From positions 12,150 to 76,149 of the forward strand of contig NZ_JBMGQR010000014.1 of assembly GCF_049059935.1 (NCBI RefSeq): a stretch of 64,000 bases of DNA, read 5' to 3'. This DNA is from JAURVT01 sp049059935. GTDB taxonomy: Bacteria; Actinomycetota; Actinomycetes; Propionibacteriales; Nocardioidaceae. Below, piece by piece: positions 41,316 through 49,477 of the stretch. Below the pieces are notes generated by a model that worked only from the letters and a program-made list of their open reading frames with translations, was not told the DNA's origin and searched no databases. A program made the translations under genes and the position numbers. Positions within the stretch are counted from its first letter, which is position 1, and each line of letters starts with the position of its first letter.

Positions 41316-42049
41316 CCTCGCCCCGCGTCGGGGTCGTGACGCAGGCCCGCACCACGAGCACCCGCCTGCCCGGCAAGGTGCTGCGCGAGGCGTCGGGCCG
41401 CACGATGCTGGACCACCACCTCGACCGGCTCGAGGCCGCCGGCCTCGACGTGTACGTCGCCACCACCGTCAACGCCACCGACGACCCGCTCGTCGAGCTC
41501 GCCGGACGCCGGGGCGTCCCGGTCTTCCGCGGCAGCGAGCAGCACGTGCTCAGCCGCTTCCACGGCTGCGCGGTCGAGAACGGCCTCGACGTCGTCGTCC
41601 GCGTGACGTCGGACTGCCCGCTCGTCGACGGCGCCCTGGTGCGCCACGGCGTCGACCTCTGGCTGGAGCGCGACGACCCCGACGTCTACGTCTCCAACGG
41701 CCTGGTGCGCACCTACCCCCGCGGCCTGGACTTCGAGGTGTTCTCGTTCGCCGCCCTCGACGAGGCGATGCGCCTGGCCACCGACCCCGCCGACCTCGAG
41801 CACGTCACGCCCTACCTGCACCAGGACCGCAACGGCCGCATGCACCTCGTCGACGTCACCTCGCCGGTCGACCGGTCGGCGTACCGCATCACCCTCGACA
41901 CCGAGGACGACCTGCGGCTCATCACCACCCTGATCGAGCAGCACGACGCCCTGGGGCTCGACGCCGAGGGCCTCGGCGCGCTGCTCGACGCGCACCCCGA
42001 GCTGGTCGCGGTCAACGCCCACGTGGAGCAGAAGAAGCTCGGCTCCTGA
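41312..42049 (+). CDS. pseF: Pseudaminic acid cytidylyltransferase
   Basis: A 245-residue cytidylyltransferase-fold protein starting VTSPRVGVVTQARTTSTRLPGKVL, with VYVATTVNATDD, VFRGSEQHVLSRF, RVTSDCPLVD and FEVFSFAALDEA. It resembles the SpsF/PseF type that makes CMP-activated nonulosonic acid, the donor for transferases. GTGA overlap with pseC and TGATG with pseG. Confidence 0.85.
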   Translation: MTSPRVGVVTQARTTSTRLPGKVLREASGRTMLDHHLDRLEAAGLDVYVATTVNATDDPLVELAGRRGVPVFRGSEQHVLSRFHGCAVENGLDVVVRVTSDCPLVDGALVRHGVDLWLERDDPDVYVSNGLVRTYPRGLDFEVFSFAALDEAMRLATDPADLEHVTPYLHQDRNGRMHLVDVTSPVDRSAYRITLDTEDDLRLITTLIEQHDALGLDAEGLGALLDAHPELVAVNAHVEQKKLGS

Positions 42050-43071
42050 TGCGCCACGCGGTCGTCGTCTGCGACGTGGGCCCGGCGTACGGCTCGGGCC
42101 ACGCGATGCGCTGCCTGGCCCTCGCCGAGGAGCTGATCTCCCGCGGGACCGCGGTGACCTACCTCGCCGACGTGGCCTCGGTGCGCTGGGTGCACGAGCG
42201 CGTCGCCGCGCTCGGCGCCGTGGTGGTCGCGCCTCCGTCCGATCCCGACGCCCTCCCGTCCGCCGTCGTCGACCTGGGTGCCGACGCGGTCGTCGTCGAC
42301 TCCTACCACCTGGCGCCCGGGGTGTACGCCGCGCTGCGGGCGACGGGGCTGCCCACGCTGGCGTTCGTCGACCAGCACCTGCGCGGCGCCGACGCCGACC
42401 TGCTGCTCGACGCCAACATCGGCTCGGACGACGACGTCGTCGAGCTCCCCGACGGCACCCGTCGTCTCGCCGGGCTCGACTACGCGCTGATCCGGCGCGA
42501 CGTCCGCGAGCACCGCCCGCCGTCGCCCCAGCGGCTGCAGGGGTCGGGCGCGCGCCCGCGCGTGCTCGGGATCTTCGGCGGCACCGACCCCGCCGGCGCC
42601 GGCGTCCTCGTCGCGGACGCGCTGGTGCGCACCGGGCTGGCGTTCGAGGCGACGATCGTCGCGCCGAGGCCCGAGCTCGTCGACGCGGTCCACGCGCTCG
42701 CCCCGGGGCCCGGCCAGGCGCTGCACACGATCAGCCCCACCGACCGCCTGCCGGCCCTGGTGGCCGAGAGCGACGTCGTGCTCAGCGCCGCCGGTACGTC
42801 CACCTGGGAGCTGCTGTGCCTCGGTGCGGCCACCGGTCTGGTGTGCACCGCCGACAACCAGACGATCGGCTACGCGCGGGCCCTCGACGCCGGGGTGGGC
42901 CTCGGCGTCGGCGACGTCGCGGACGACGGCTTCGTCGAGGCGGCCGTCCGCCCGCTGCGCCGGCTGCTCACCGAGACCGACCTGCGGTCGGCCCTGTCGT
43001 CGTCGGCGTGGCGCACGGTCGACGGACGCGGGGCGTCCCGCGTGGCCGACGCGCTCGAGTCGTTAGGGTGA
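42049..43071 (+). CDS. pseG: UDP-2,4-diacetamido-2,4,6-trideoxy-beta-L-altropyranose hydrolase
   Basis: A 340-residue GT-B-fold hydrolase that removes UDP before PseI acts. The catalytic His is in the glycine-rich loop YGSGHAMRCLALAEEL; later LGIFGGTDPAGAG, DVVLSAAGTSTWELLCLG and the C-terminal helices match PseG. It follows pseF with a one-base overlap. Confidence 0.9.
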   Translation: MRHAVVVCDVGPAYGSGHAMRCLALAEELISRGTAVTYLADVASVRWVHERVAALGAVVVAPPSDPDALPSAVVDLGADAVVVDSYHLAPGVYAALRATGLPTLAFVDQHLRGADADLLLDANIGSDDDVVELPDGTRRLAGLDYALIRRDVREHRPPSPQRLQGSGARPRVLGIFGGTDPAGAGVLVADALVRTGLAFEATIVAPRPELVDAVHALAPGPGQALHTISPTDRLPALVAESDVVLSAAGTSTWELLCLGAATGLVCTADNQTIGYARALDAGVGLGVGDVADDGFVEAAVRPLRRLLTETDLRSALSSSAWRTVDGRGASRVADALESLG

Positions 43072-43076
43072 GGCCC

Positions 43077-43685
43077 ATGGACGACTCGCAGATGCGCTCG
43101 ACCGAGGGCGAGGACTACGCCCGCCGTCTCCAGGCCAAGCAGAACGTGTGGTGGAAGAAGGCCCTGAACGTCCAGGCGCCCTACCAGTGGAACCTGCGAC
43201 GCCAGGAGCTCGGCCGCACGCTCGACGTCGGGTGCGGCATCGGCCGCAACCTCAAGACGCTCGCGCCCGGCTCGGTGGGCGTCGACCACAACGAGGTCGC
43301 CGTGCAGGCGGCCCGCTCCACCGGCGTCACCGCCCTCACCGTCGAGGAGTTCCTCGCCAGCGAGCACGCGAAGCCCGAGTCGTTCGACGGCATGTACCTC
43401 GCGCACGTCATCGAGCACATGGACGAGGCCGACGCGGTCGAGATCATGCAGTTCTACCTGCCCTACCTCAAGCCGGGCGGCAAGGTGTTCTACGTGTGCC
43501 CGCAGGAGCGCGGCTACGCCAGCGACCCCACGCACGTGCGCTTCGTCGACGGCGAGGCCCTGATGGACCTCAGCCGCAAGGTCGGCCTCGAGCCCGACCC
43601 GTGGTTCAGCTTCCCGTTCCCGCGCAGCCTCGGCAAGGCGTTCATCTACAACGAGTTCTGCGTCCGCGCGCACAAGCCGCGCTGA
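43077..43685 (+). CDS. Class I SAM-dependent methyltransferase
   Basis: A 202-residue methyltransferase with SAM motif TLDVGCGIGRNLKTL, GVDHNEVAV, MYLAHVIEHMDE and YLKPGGKVFYVCPQE, close to the SAM11/12-type family. It starts 5 bases after pseG and ends the pse operon, so O-methylation of pseudaminic acid or of the growing polymer is likely but inferred. Unlike the two larger methyltransferase-like proteins, its glycine motif is intact. Confidence 0.85.
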   Translation: MDDSQMRSTEGEDYARRLQAKQNVWWKKALNVQAPYQWNLRRQELGRTLDVGCGIGRNLKTLAPGSVGVDHNEVAVQAARSTGVTALTVEEFLASEHAKPESFDGMYLAHVIEHMDEADAVEIMQFYLPYLKPGGKVFYVCPQERGYASDPTHVRFVDGEALMDLSRKVGLEPDPWFSFPFPRSLGKAFIYNEFCVRAHKPR

Positions 43686-43697
43686 CGTCCGCCGGCC

Positions 43698-45992
43698 TCA
43701 GCGCACCTCGAGCACGGCGTACCCGCCACGCTCGAGACGCAGGTCGGCGAACCGGGCGAGCTCGTCCAGGTCGACGTCGGGGCCCTTGAGGTCGACGAAC
43801 AGCCACCGCACGTCGTAGCGGTCGCGGAGCCGGTCGACCGTGGACGCCGACGGGTCGGTGAACGCGGCGTCGTTGACCCGCAGCTTCTCGGGGTCCCAGA
43901 ACGGCAGGCAGCAGTTGGGCAGTCCGAGCGCCTCGCCGCGCGGCGCGGTGCGCGGGCTGTAGGCCCAGCCCTCGACCAGGTAGCGGCGCTCGGAGAACGC
44001 CGACATCCAGAACCGTCGGTTGTCACAGTTGTCGGCCGACTGGCCGGGGAAGATGCAGTGGGTGTTGGTGGCGACGAGGTCGTCGGGTGAGCTGTGGTCG
44101 CGCAGCCAGCGCGCCGCGGGGATCCCCCCGGCCGCGATCCGGTCGGGCGTGTCGTCGGGCTGGACGAACGGGACCCGCTCCGGGGTCTCCGCCACCTGGT
44201 GCACGAGCATCGGGACCGACGAGAGCGCGACCCCCGCCGCAGCCGCGACCGCGAGCAGGCTGAACCGGCGTCCGTGGCCCCGGCGCGCGAGGGCGACGCC
44301 GCCGACGAGCGCCGACACGACCACGACCGCGACCGTGCACCCGAGCAGGACCAGCAGCCCCTCGGCGGCACCGGGTCCGCCGGCGGAGACCCTCCACCGG
44401 GTGACGCCGTAGGTGACGAGCAGGCCGACGGCCAGCGCGGCGACCACCGCGGTGACCAGCGGCCGGGTCCACCGGCGGGGGGCCACCAGGGCGAGTCCCC
44501 AGGCCGACACCACCGCGGCCGCGACGGGCACCGACCGCAGGAAGTACATCTGGCTGAGGCTGGCGTGCCAGAAGAACAGCGTGGCGCCGACGCCCGCGAC
44601 CACGAAGCCGAGCAGGAAGACCGCCCGGGGGTCGCGCCAGCGCCTGCGTCGCACGAGGCCCCAGACACCCAGGACGTAGCCGAGGTTGCTCACCAGGTAC
44701 GCGAACGTCGCGAGGGTCCGCTCGCCGGTGCTGAGGCCGAGGCCGTAGTACTCGGCCCACCCGGTGTTGGAGTGGAGGGGGTCGACGACGAGCCCCTGCG
44801 CGCCCGTGCCGTACACGAGGCGCTGCGCGGTGAGCAGGGCCACGACCGACAGCACGAGCATCACGACGAGGCGGACGACGCGGGACCGCTTCCAGACCAG
44901 CGCCAGGAGGAGCGCGCCGAGCAGGGCCCCGACGAGGATCGGCAGGAAGGTCCCCTTGGCGCCGGACGTGCCGGCGACGGCGATCGCGAACACCACCCAC
45001 AGGCCCGCGCCCACCCGTCGTCGGCCGAGCACCTCGACCACCGCCGCGAGCAGCACGGCGCTGACGGCGAGCGCGTACGACTGGGTGGGGCTGAGGTAGA
45101 TGTAGCCGGCGAGCAGCTGGGGGTTGCCGACGTTCTCGACGCCGTTCGGGGCGACGACGACGAGCGCGACGGCGGCGACCAGGCCCGCCCAGGGGGTGCG
45201 GGCCAGGCGCGAGGCCAGCGCGCCCGCGGCGAGGATGGCGATCACGGTCATGAGCAGGGGGCTCAGCCGCAGGAAGAGGATCAGGGGATCGACGCCCGAG
45301 CCCCACGACGTCGCGGCCATCTCGGCGTGGACGAACCAGTGGTACTGGAGCGGCTCGCCGGCGACCATCGGGAGCTCGCCCGGCACGTGGTGGCGCAGCT
45401 CGCCGATCAGCCCCAGGTGGTAGGGGACGTCGGGGTAGGGGTTGCGCAGGCCGACGCCGGTCACCGGGACGACGGGCCAGATGAACCACCAGAGCCAGAC
45501 CACGGCGAACGCGACGACCCCACCCAGCGACCACGAGAGCACCGGCGAGGTCCGGACCACTCCCGCAGGACGCCAGCACCGTCGCCGCAGCGCCGGGAGC
45601 AGGGACACCAGCACGACGAGGAGCGGCCACAGGAGCAGCAGGCGGGGCACGCCGACGGCGCGGACACCGAGGTAGACGAACATCTCGACGCTGTAGGCCA
45701 GGGCCGTGCCGAACGCGACGTCGGCGTACAGGGGCCGCCGACCGCGCACGACGAGCATGCGCCACAGGAGGGTGCCGGGGAGGGCGAGGCCGAGCGCGGC
45801 GTAGGCGCTGAACCGCAGGACGTCGACGTCCCGGACGTCGGACTCCCGCAGCAGCGCCCAGGTCACGAGCCAGACCGCCAGCACCGGCCACCAGCCGCTC
45901 GCCAGCGGTGAGCGACGTGCCCGCACCGGTCGTGCGCGGCGGTCGACGCGGCGGCCGGCCTCGGTGGCGACCCGGTCGGACACCTGGGTCAT
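43698..45992 (-). CDS. Multi-span membrane protein, putative GT-C glycosyltransferase (paralogue 1)
   Basis: A 764-residue protein with about a dozen or more membrane helices. An outward loop holds PYPDVPYHLGLIGELRHH and QYHWFVHAEMAATSW, and a C-terminal extracytoplasmic region holds LRDHSSPDDLVATNTHC, CDNRRFW and LVEGWAYSPR. This pattern (acidic/His-rich first loops plus a soluble end) fits GT-C enzymes that take polyprenyl-phosphate sugars. The equally long protein at 49478-51766 is a paralogue. ATGA overlap places it downstream of the GT2 and GtrA-like genes. A polymerase or ligase role is possible. Confidence 0.65.
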   Translation of the reverse strand: MTQVSDRVATEAGRRVDRRARPVRARRSPLASGWWPVLAVWLVTWALLRESDVRDVDVLRFSAYAALGLALPGTLLWRMLVVRGRRPLYADVAFGTALAYSVEMFVYLGVRAVGVPRLLLLWPLLVVLVSLLPALRRRCWRPAGVVRTSPVLSWSLGGVVAFAVVWLWWFIWPVVPVTGVGLRNPYPDVPYHLGLIGELRHHVPGELPMVAGEPLQYHWFVHAEMAATSWGSGVDPLILFLRLSPLLMTVIAILAAGALASRLARTPWAGLVAAVALVVVAPNGVENVGNPQLLAGYIYLSPTQSYALAVSAVLLAAVVEVLGRRRVGAGLWVVFAIAVAGTSGAKGTFLPILVGALLGALLLALVWKRSRVVRLVVMLVLSVVALLTAQRLVYGTGAQGLVVDPLHSNTGWAEYYGLGLSTGERTLATFAYLVSNLGYVLGVWGLVRRRRWRDPRAVFLLGFVVAGVGATLFFWHASLSQMYFLRSVPVAAAVVSAWGLALVAPRRWTRPLVTAVVAALAVGLLVTYGVTRWRVSAGGPGAAEGLLVLLGCTVAVVVVSALVGGVALARRGHGRRFSLLAVAAAAGVALSSVPMLVHQVAETPERVPFVQPDDTPDRIAAGGIPAARWLRDHSSPDDLVATNTHCIFPGQSADNCDNRRFWMSAFSERRYLVEGWAYSPRTAPRGEALGLPNCCLPFWDPEKLRVNDAAFTDPSASTVDRLRDRYDVRWLFVDLKGPDVDLDELARFADLRLERGGYAVLEVR

Positions 45993-46837
45993 GTCGCGGA
46001 CCGTTGCATCCGGCTCCCGAGCCAGAGGTAGGCGGCGCGACGCTGGTACGAGCGCAGCCGCGCCTTGACGTCGCCGACGCGCACGTCGCGCGCCGAGAGC
46101 AGGGCGGGATCGCGCTCGCGCAGCTCGGCGTGGAACTCGGCGGCCTGCGTCCACTGCTCGCGGGCCAGCTCGACGCTCCACTGGGTGGCGCTGAGCCGGA
46201 ACGCGGCCATCGGCTCGTGCAGCGCGACGAGGTCGCCCTCGAAGAGCACGCGCGCGTAGGCGGCCTGGTCGATCAGGTAGCGGTGGACGCCGTCGCCCCA
46301 CCAGCCCGTCTTCTCCAGCACGTCGCGGCGCATCGTCACGCAGCAGGGCTCACCGAGGACGTTCGTGCCGGCGAGCACGCTGGCCCGCACCGCCCGACGA
46401 CCGTCGACGACGCCCTCCAGCGACTTCAGGCCTTGGCCGCGGAAGGCGGGGCGGCCGTCGGCGTCGACGATGTCGCGCCGCGAGGCGACCAGCACCGCAC
46501 CGTCGCCGGCGGCGTCGAGGGCGTCGACCTGGCGCCGGAGCATCTCGGGGTAGAGCACGTCGTCGCCGCAGACCAGCTTGATGAGGTCGCCGGTGGCCGC
46601 CTGCGAGACCGCGTTCCAGTTGCGCTGCGCTCCCCCGCCGGCCGGCGTCTGCAGCAGCCGGACCCGGGGGTCGTCGGTGAAGCGCTGGAGGAGGTCCCAC
46701 GTGCCGTCGGTCGAGCCGTGGTCGGCGACCACCAGCTCGAGGTCGGTGAAGGTCTGGGCGAGGACCGACTCGATCGTCGCCTCGATGAAGTCGGCGTTCT
46801 GGTACGACGGCACGACGACCGACACGCGTGGGCTCAT
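45989..46837 (-). CDS. Family 2 glycosyltransferase
   Basis: A 282-residue cytoplasmic GT-A protein: VSVVVPSYQNADFIEATIESVL, VVADHGSTDGTWDLL, GGGAQRNWN, LVCGDDVLYP (metal-binding DD) and a C-terminal helical part. No membrane anchor. Coupled on both sides by ATGA overlaps to the GtrA-like protein upstream and the GT-C-like protein downstream. Donor unknown. Confidence 0.88.
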   Translation of the reverse strand: MSPRVSVVVPSYQNADFIEATIESVLAQTFTDLELVVADHGSTDGTWDLLQRFTDDPRVRLLQTPAGGGAQRNWNAVSQAATGDLIKLVCGDDVLYPEMLRRQVDALDAAGDGAVLVASRRDIVDADGRPAFRGQGLKSLEGVVDGRRAVRASVLAGTNVLGEPCCVTMRRDVLEKTGWWGDGVHRYLIDQAAYARVLFEGDLVALHEPMAAFRLSATQWSVELAREQWTQAAEFHAELRERDPALLSARDVRVGDVKARLRSYQRRAAYLWLGSRMQRSAT

Positions 46838-47319
46838 GCGGCGGCTCCCGGGTGCTCGTGGTGGTCGGGCAGCGGCGTCACCGGCTCGGTGGGTCGGCGG
46901 AAGCTGAAGCCGCGGTGGAGGAAGAAGCTGGCCAGGACGGTCACGACCGTCGACATCAGCTGGGAGACGATGACCGGCAGACCGAGGATCTCGACGCCGA
47001 ACGGCAGCAGGACGGCGTTCGCGCCGAGCGCGCCGAGGTTGACCAGCTCGAAGCGACCGAGGTCCTTCCAGAGGTGGCCGTGGACCTTGAACACCAAGCG
47101 GCGGTGCATCGTGAACGCGGTGAGGACGCTGACCACGTGGTTGGCGAGCAGCACCACCATGTAGTTGGTGACCTGGCCCAGCGTCATCTGCAGGGCCACG
47201 AAGTAGGCGAAGCTCAGGCCGGTGTTGATGCCACCGACGATGACGAACAGCACGCGCTGGTCGCCCGCGAGCCGCGTCAGCAGGTTGTCCCGCAGCGGCT
47301 CGTCGTGGTGGTCGGACAT
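46834..47319 (-). CDS. GtrA-family membrane protein (putative lipid-linked sugar flippase)
   Basis: A 161-residue protein with four membrane helices at about residues 22-45, 53-75, 85-115 and 120-142, and the family blocks FVIVGGINTGLSFAYF and ASFFLHRGFSFRR. GtrA proteins are thought to move polyprenyl-phosphate sugars across the membrane. ATG 47319 has GGGGAG upstream. The divergent GtrB-like gene is 161 bases away, matching the gtrA-gtrB partnership. Confidence 0.87.
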   Translation of the reverse strand: MSDHHDEPLRDNLLTRLAGDQRVLFVIVGGINTGLSFAYFVALQMTLGQVTNYMVVLLANHVVSVLTAFTMHRRLVFKVHGHLWKDLGRFELVNLGALGANAVLLPFGVEILGLPVIVSQLMSTVVTVLASFFLHRGFSFRRPTEPVTPLPDHHEHPGAAA

Positions 47320-47480
47320 GCAGCTCCCCGGTCGGCATCGGCGCAGGCCCCGGGTGCTCGGGGGCGACGTGCAGGTCTCGCACGATGATAGGCGCACATC
47401 CACCCGAACCACGCAAGCCGGCACCGCACGCGCCGACGGGGGACTCGGGTCGCGCGGGCCGCCGCCTCTATAGTCGGGGG
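47320..47480. promoter_or_regulatory. Divergent promoter region between gtrA-like and gtrB-like genes
   Basis: TATAGT at 47469-47474 lies only about 7 bases before the GTG of the plus-strand gene, so it is either a -10 for an essentially leaderless transcript or chance. No clear element for the minus-strand operon was seen. Confidence 0.25.
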
Positions 47481-48515
47481 GTGTCCGAGCCGATCCAGCC
47501 TGCCGTCCACACGATCTCGGTCGTCGTGCCGGTCTACCAGGGCGAGCACCACCTGCCCGGGCTGATCAAGGAGCTCGCGGCCTACACCACCGACTTCGCC
47601 ACCCCAGCCGGCCACGTCGCCCGGGTGGCCGAGGTGCTCCTGGTCCACGACCACGGCCCCGACGACTCCGCCCGCGTCATGCGCGAGCTGGCCGCCGCCC
47701 ACGAGTGGGTGCGCCCGGTCTGGCTGAGCCGGAACTTCGGCCAGCACGCCGCCACCCTGGCCGGCATGTCGTCCTCGGGCGGCGACTGGATCGCCACCAT
47801 CGACGAGGACGGCCAGCAGGACCCCGGCGACGTCGCGGGCATGCTCGACGCCGCCATGGCGGCCGGCGCGTCCCTGGTCTACGCCAGGCCCGTCAACGAG
47901 GCCCCGCACGGCGCCGCCCGCAACGCCGCCTCGTTCGGCGCCAAGTGGCTCACCAGCAAGCTCACCGGCAGCGGTGCCGCCTCGTCCTACAACAGCTTCC
48001 GGCTCGTCCTCGGCGAGGTGGGGCGCAGCGTCGCCGCCTACGCGGGCTCCAGCGTCTACCTCGACGTCGCGCTGGGCTGGGTGGCCGGGAAGGTCGTCCA
48101 GGCCCCGGTGCACCTGCGCGACGAGGGCGAGCGCACGTCCGGCTACAACCTGCGCTCGCTGATGTCGCACTTCTGGCGCCTCGTGCTGTCCAGCGGCACG
48201 CGCGGCCTCCGCCTGGTCAGCATCATGGGCGTGGTGTTCGCGCTGCTCGGCGTGGCCGTCGCGGTCGCCCTCGTCGTGAACCGCCTCCTCGGCGCCGACA
48301 TCGAGCAGGGCTGGACGTCCACGGTCACCGTCGTGCTCATCGCCTCCGGCGCGATCCTGTTCGCGCTCGGGGTGGTGGCCGAGTACGTCGGCGTCGCGGT
48401 CAACACCGCCATGGGCAAGCCGCTCTACCTGATCGTCGGCGACCCGCGCGAGGGCCCGCTCGGCCGCGACGTCCTCGCCCGCCGGCCCGCCGCCGCGCCC
48501 GTCGACGGCGAGTGA
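47481..48515 (+). CDS. GtrB/CsbB-like polyprenyl-phosphate glycosyltransferase
   Basis: A 344-residue protein: an N-terminal GT2 domain (ISVVVPVYQGEHHLPGL, LVHDHGPDDSARVM, LSRNFGQHAATLAGM, TIDEDGQQDP) followed by two membrane helices (VSIMGVVFALLGVAVAVALV and VTVVLIASGAILFALGVVAEYVG). This architecture makes polyprenyl-phosphate monosaccharide on the inner membrane face. The usual D(x)D here is DEDGQ. GTG start. Coupled by GTGA to the epimerase gene. Confidence 0.88.
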   Translation: MSEPIQPAVHTISVVVPVYQGEHHLPGLIKELAAYTTDFATPAGHVARVAEVLLVHDHGPDDSARVMRELAAAHEWVRPVWLSRNFGQHAATLAGMSSSGGDWIATIDEDGQQDPGDVAGMLDAAMAAGASLVYARPVNEAPHGAARNAASFGAKWLTSKLTGSGAASSYNSFRLVLGEVGRSVAAYAGSSVYLDVALGWVAGKVVQAPVHLRDEGERTSGYNLRSLMSHFWRLVLSSGTRGLRLVSIMGVVFALLGVAVAVALVVNRLLGADIEQGWTSTVTVVLIASGAILFALGVVAEYVGVAVNTAMGKPLYLIVGDPREGPLGRDVLARRPAAAPVDGE

Positions 48516-49474
48516 CGCGGCCGATGCGCTGCTGGGTCGTGGGGGCGTCGGGCCTGCTCGGCCAGGGCGTGGTGCGCCAGGCCCGCCGCGAGGGCTGGGA
48601 CCTCACCACCTCGGTGGTGCCGTGGCACGACCCGGACTCGGCGGTCCAGACGCTCACCCGCGACGTGCGGGCCTTCCTCGACGCCGACCCCGGCTCGCCG
48701 TGGGCGATCGCGTGGTGCGCCGGGGCGGGCGTGGTCGGCACCAGCCGCGAGGCGCTCGAGGCCGAGCTGGCCGTCTTCACCGGCTTCCTGGACGCGCTCG
48801 CACCAGCCGTCGTCGAGCGTGACGCGGCCGCCCGGGGCGGCATGTTCGTCGCCTCGTCCGCCGGCGGCGTCTACGCCGGGGCGTCCGCTCCCCCGTTCAC
48901 CGAGCACACCGAGCCCCGCCCGCTCGCGCCGTACGGGGAGTTCAAGCTGCTCGCCGAGGCCCAGGTGGCCGAGCTCGTCCGGCGCACCGGCCTGCCCGTG
49001 ATGGTCGGACGCATCTCCAACCTGTTCGGGCCCGGGCAGGACCTCACCAAGGCGCAGGGGCTGGTCTCGCAGGTCGGCCGCAGCTGCCTGACGCGTCAGC
49101 CCATCTCCATGTACGTCTCGCTCGACACGATGCGCGACTACCTGTTCGTCGACGACTGCGCGCAGATGGTCACCGGCGCGCTCGAACGGCTCGTCGCGGC
49201 CGCCCCGTCTTTCGACGGCCCCGTCACCAAGATCCTCGCGGCCGGTCGCTCGACGACCATCGCCGCGGTGCTCGGCGAGTACCGGCGCGTGTTCAAGCGT
49301 CCGCCGCCGGTGGTGCTGGCCTCGTCGGCCGCCAGCCGGTTCCAGGTGCGCGACCTGCGTCTGCGGTCGGTGGTGTGGACCGAGCTCGACGGCCACGCCC
49401 GCACGCCACTGGGCGCGGGCATCGCCGCCACGGTGCGCGACGTCTCCGACCGGTTGAACGCGCCGATCGTCTGA
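48512..49474 (+). CDS. NAD-dependent epimerase/dehydratase family protein
   Basis: A 320-residue extended SDR with CWVVGASGLLGQGVV, VASSAGGVYAG, and YGEFKLLAEAQVAEL (YxxxK), then GRISNLFGPGQDL and MRDYLFVDDCAQMV. It may make or epimerise the sugar used by the GtrB-like enzyme with which it is co-translated; the exact reaction is not visible. It converges on the GT-C-like gene with 3 bases between stops. Confidence 0.82.
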   Translation: MTRPMRCWVVGASGLLGQGVVRQARREGWDLTTSVVPWHDPDSAVQTLTRDVRAFLDADPGSPWAIAWCAGAGVVGTSREALEAELAVFTGFLDALAPAVVERDAAARGGMFVASSAGGVYAGASAPPFTEHTEPRPLAPYGEFKLLAEAQVAELVRRTGLPVMVGRISNLFGPGQDLTKAQGLVSQVGRSCLTRQPISMYVSLDTMRDYLFVDDCAQMVTGALERLVAAAPSFDGPVTKILAAGRSTTIAAVLGEYRRVFKRPPPVVLASSAASRFQVRDLRLRSVVWTELDGHARTPLGAGIAATVRDVSDRLNAPIV

Positions 49475-49477
49475 CCG

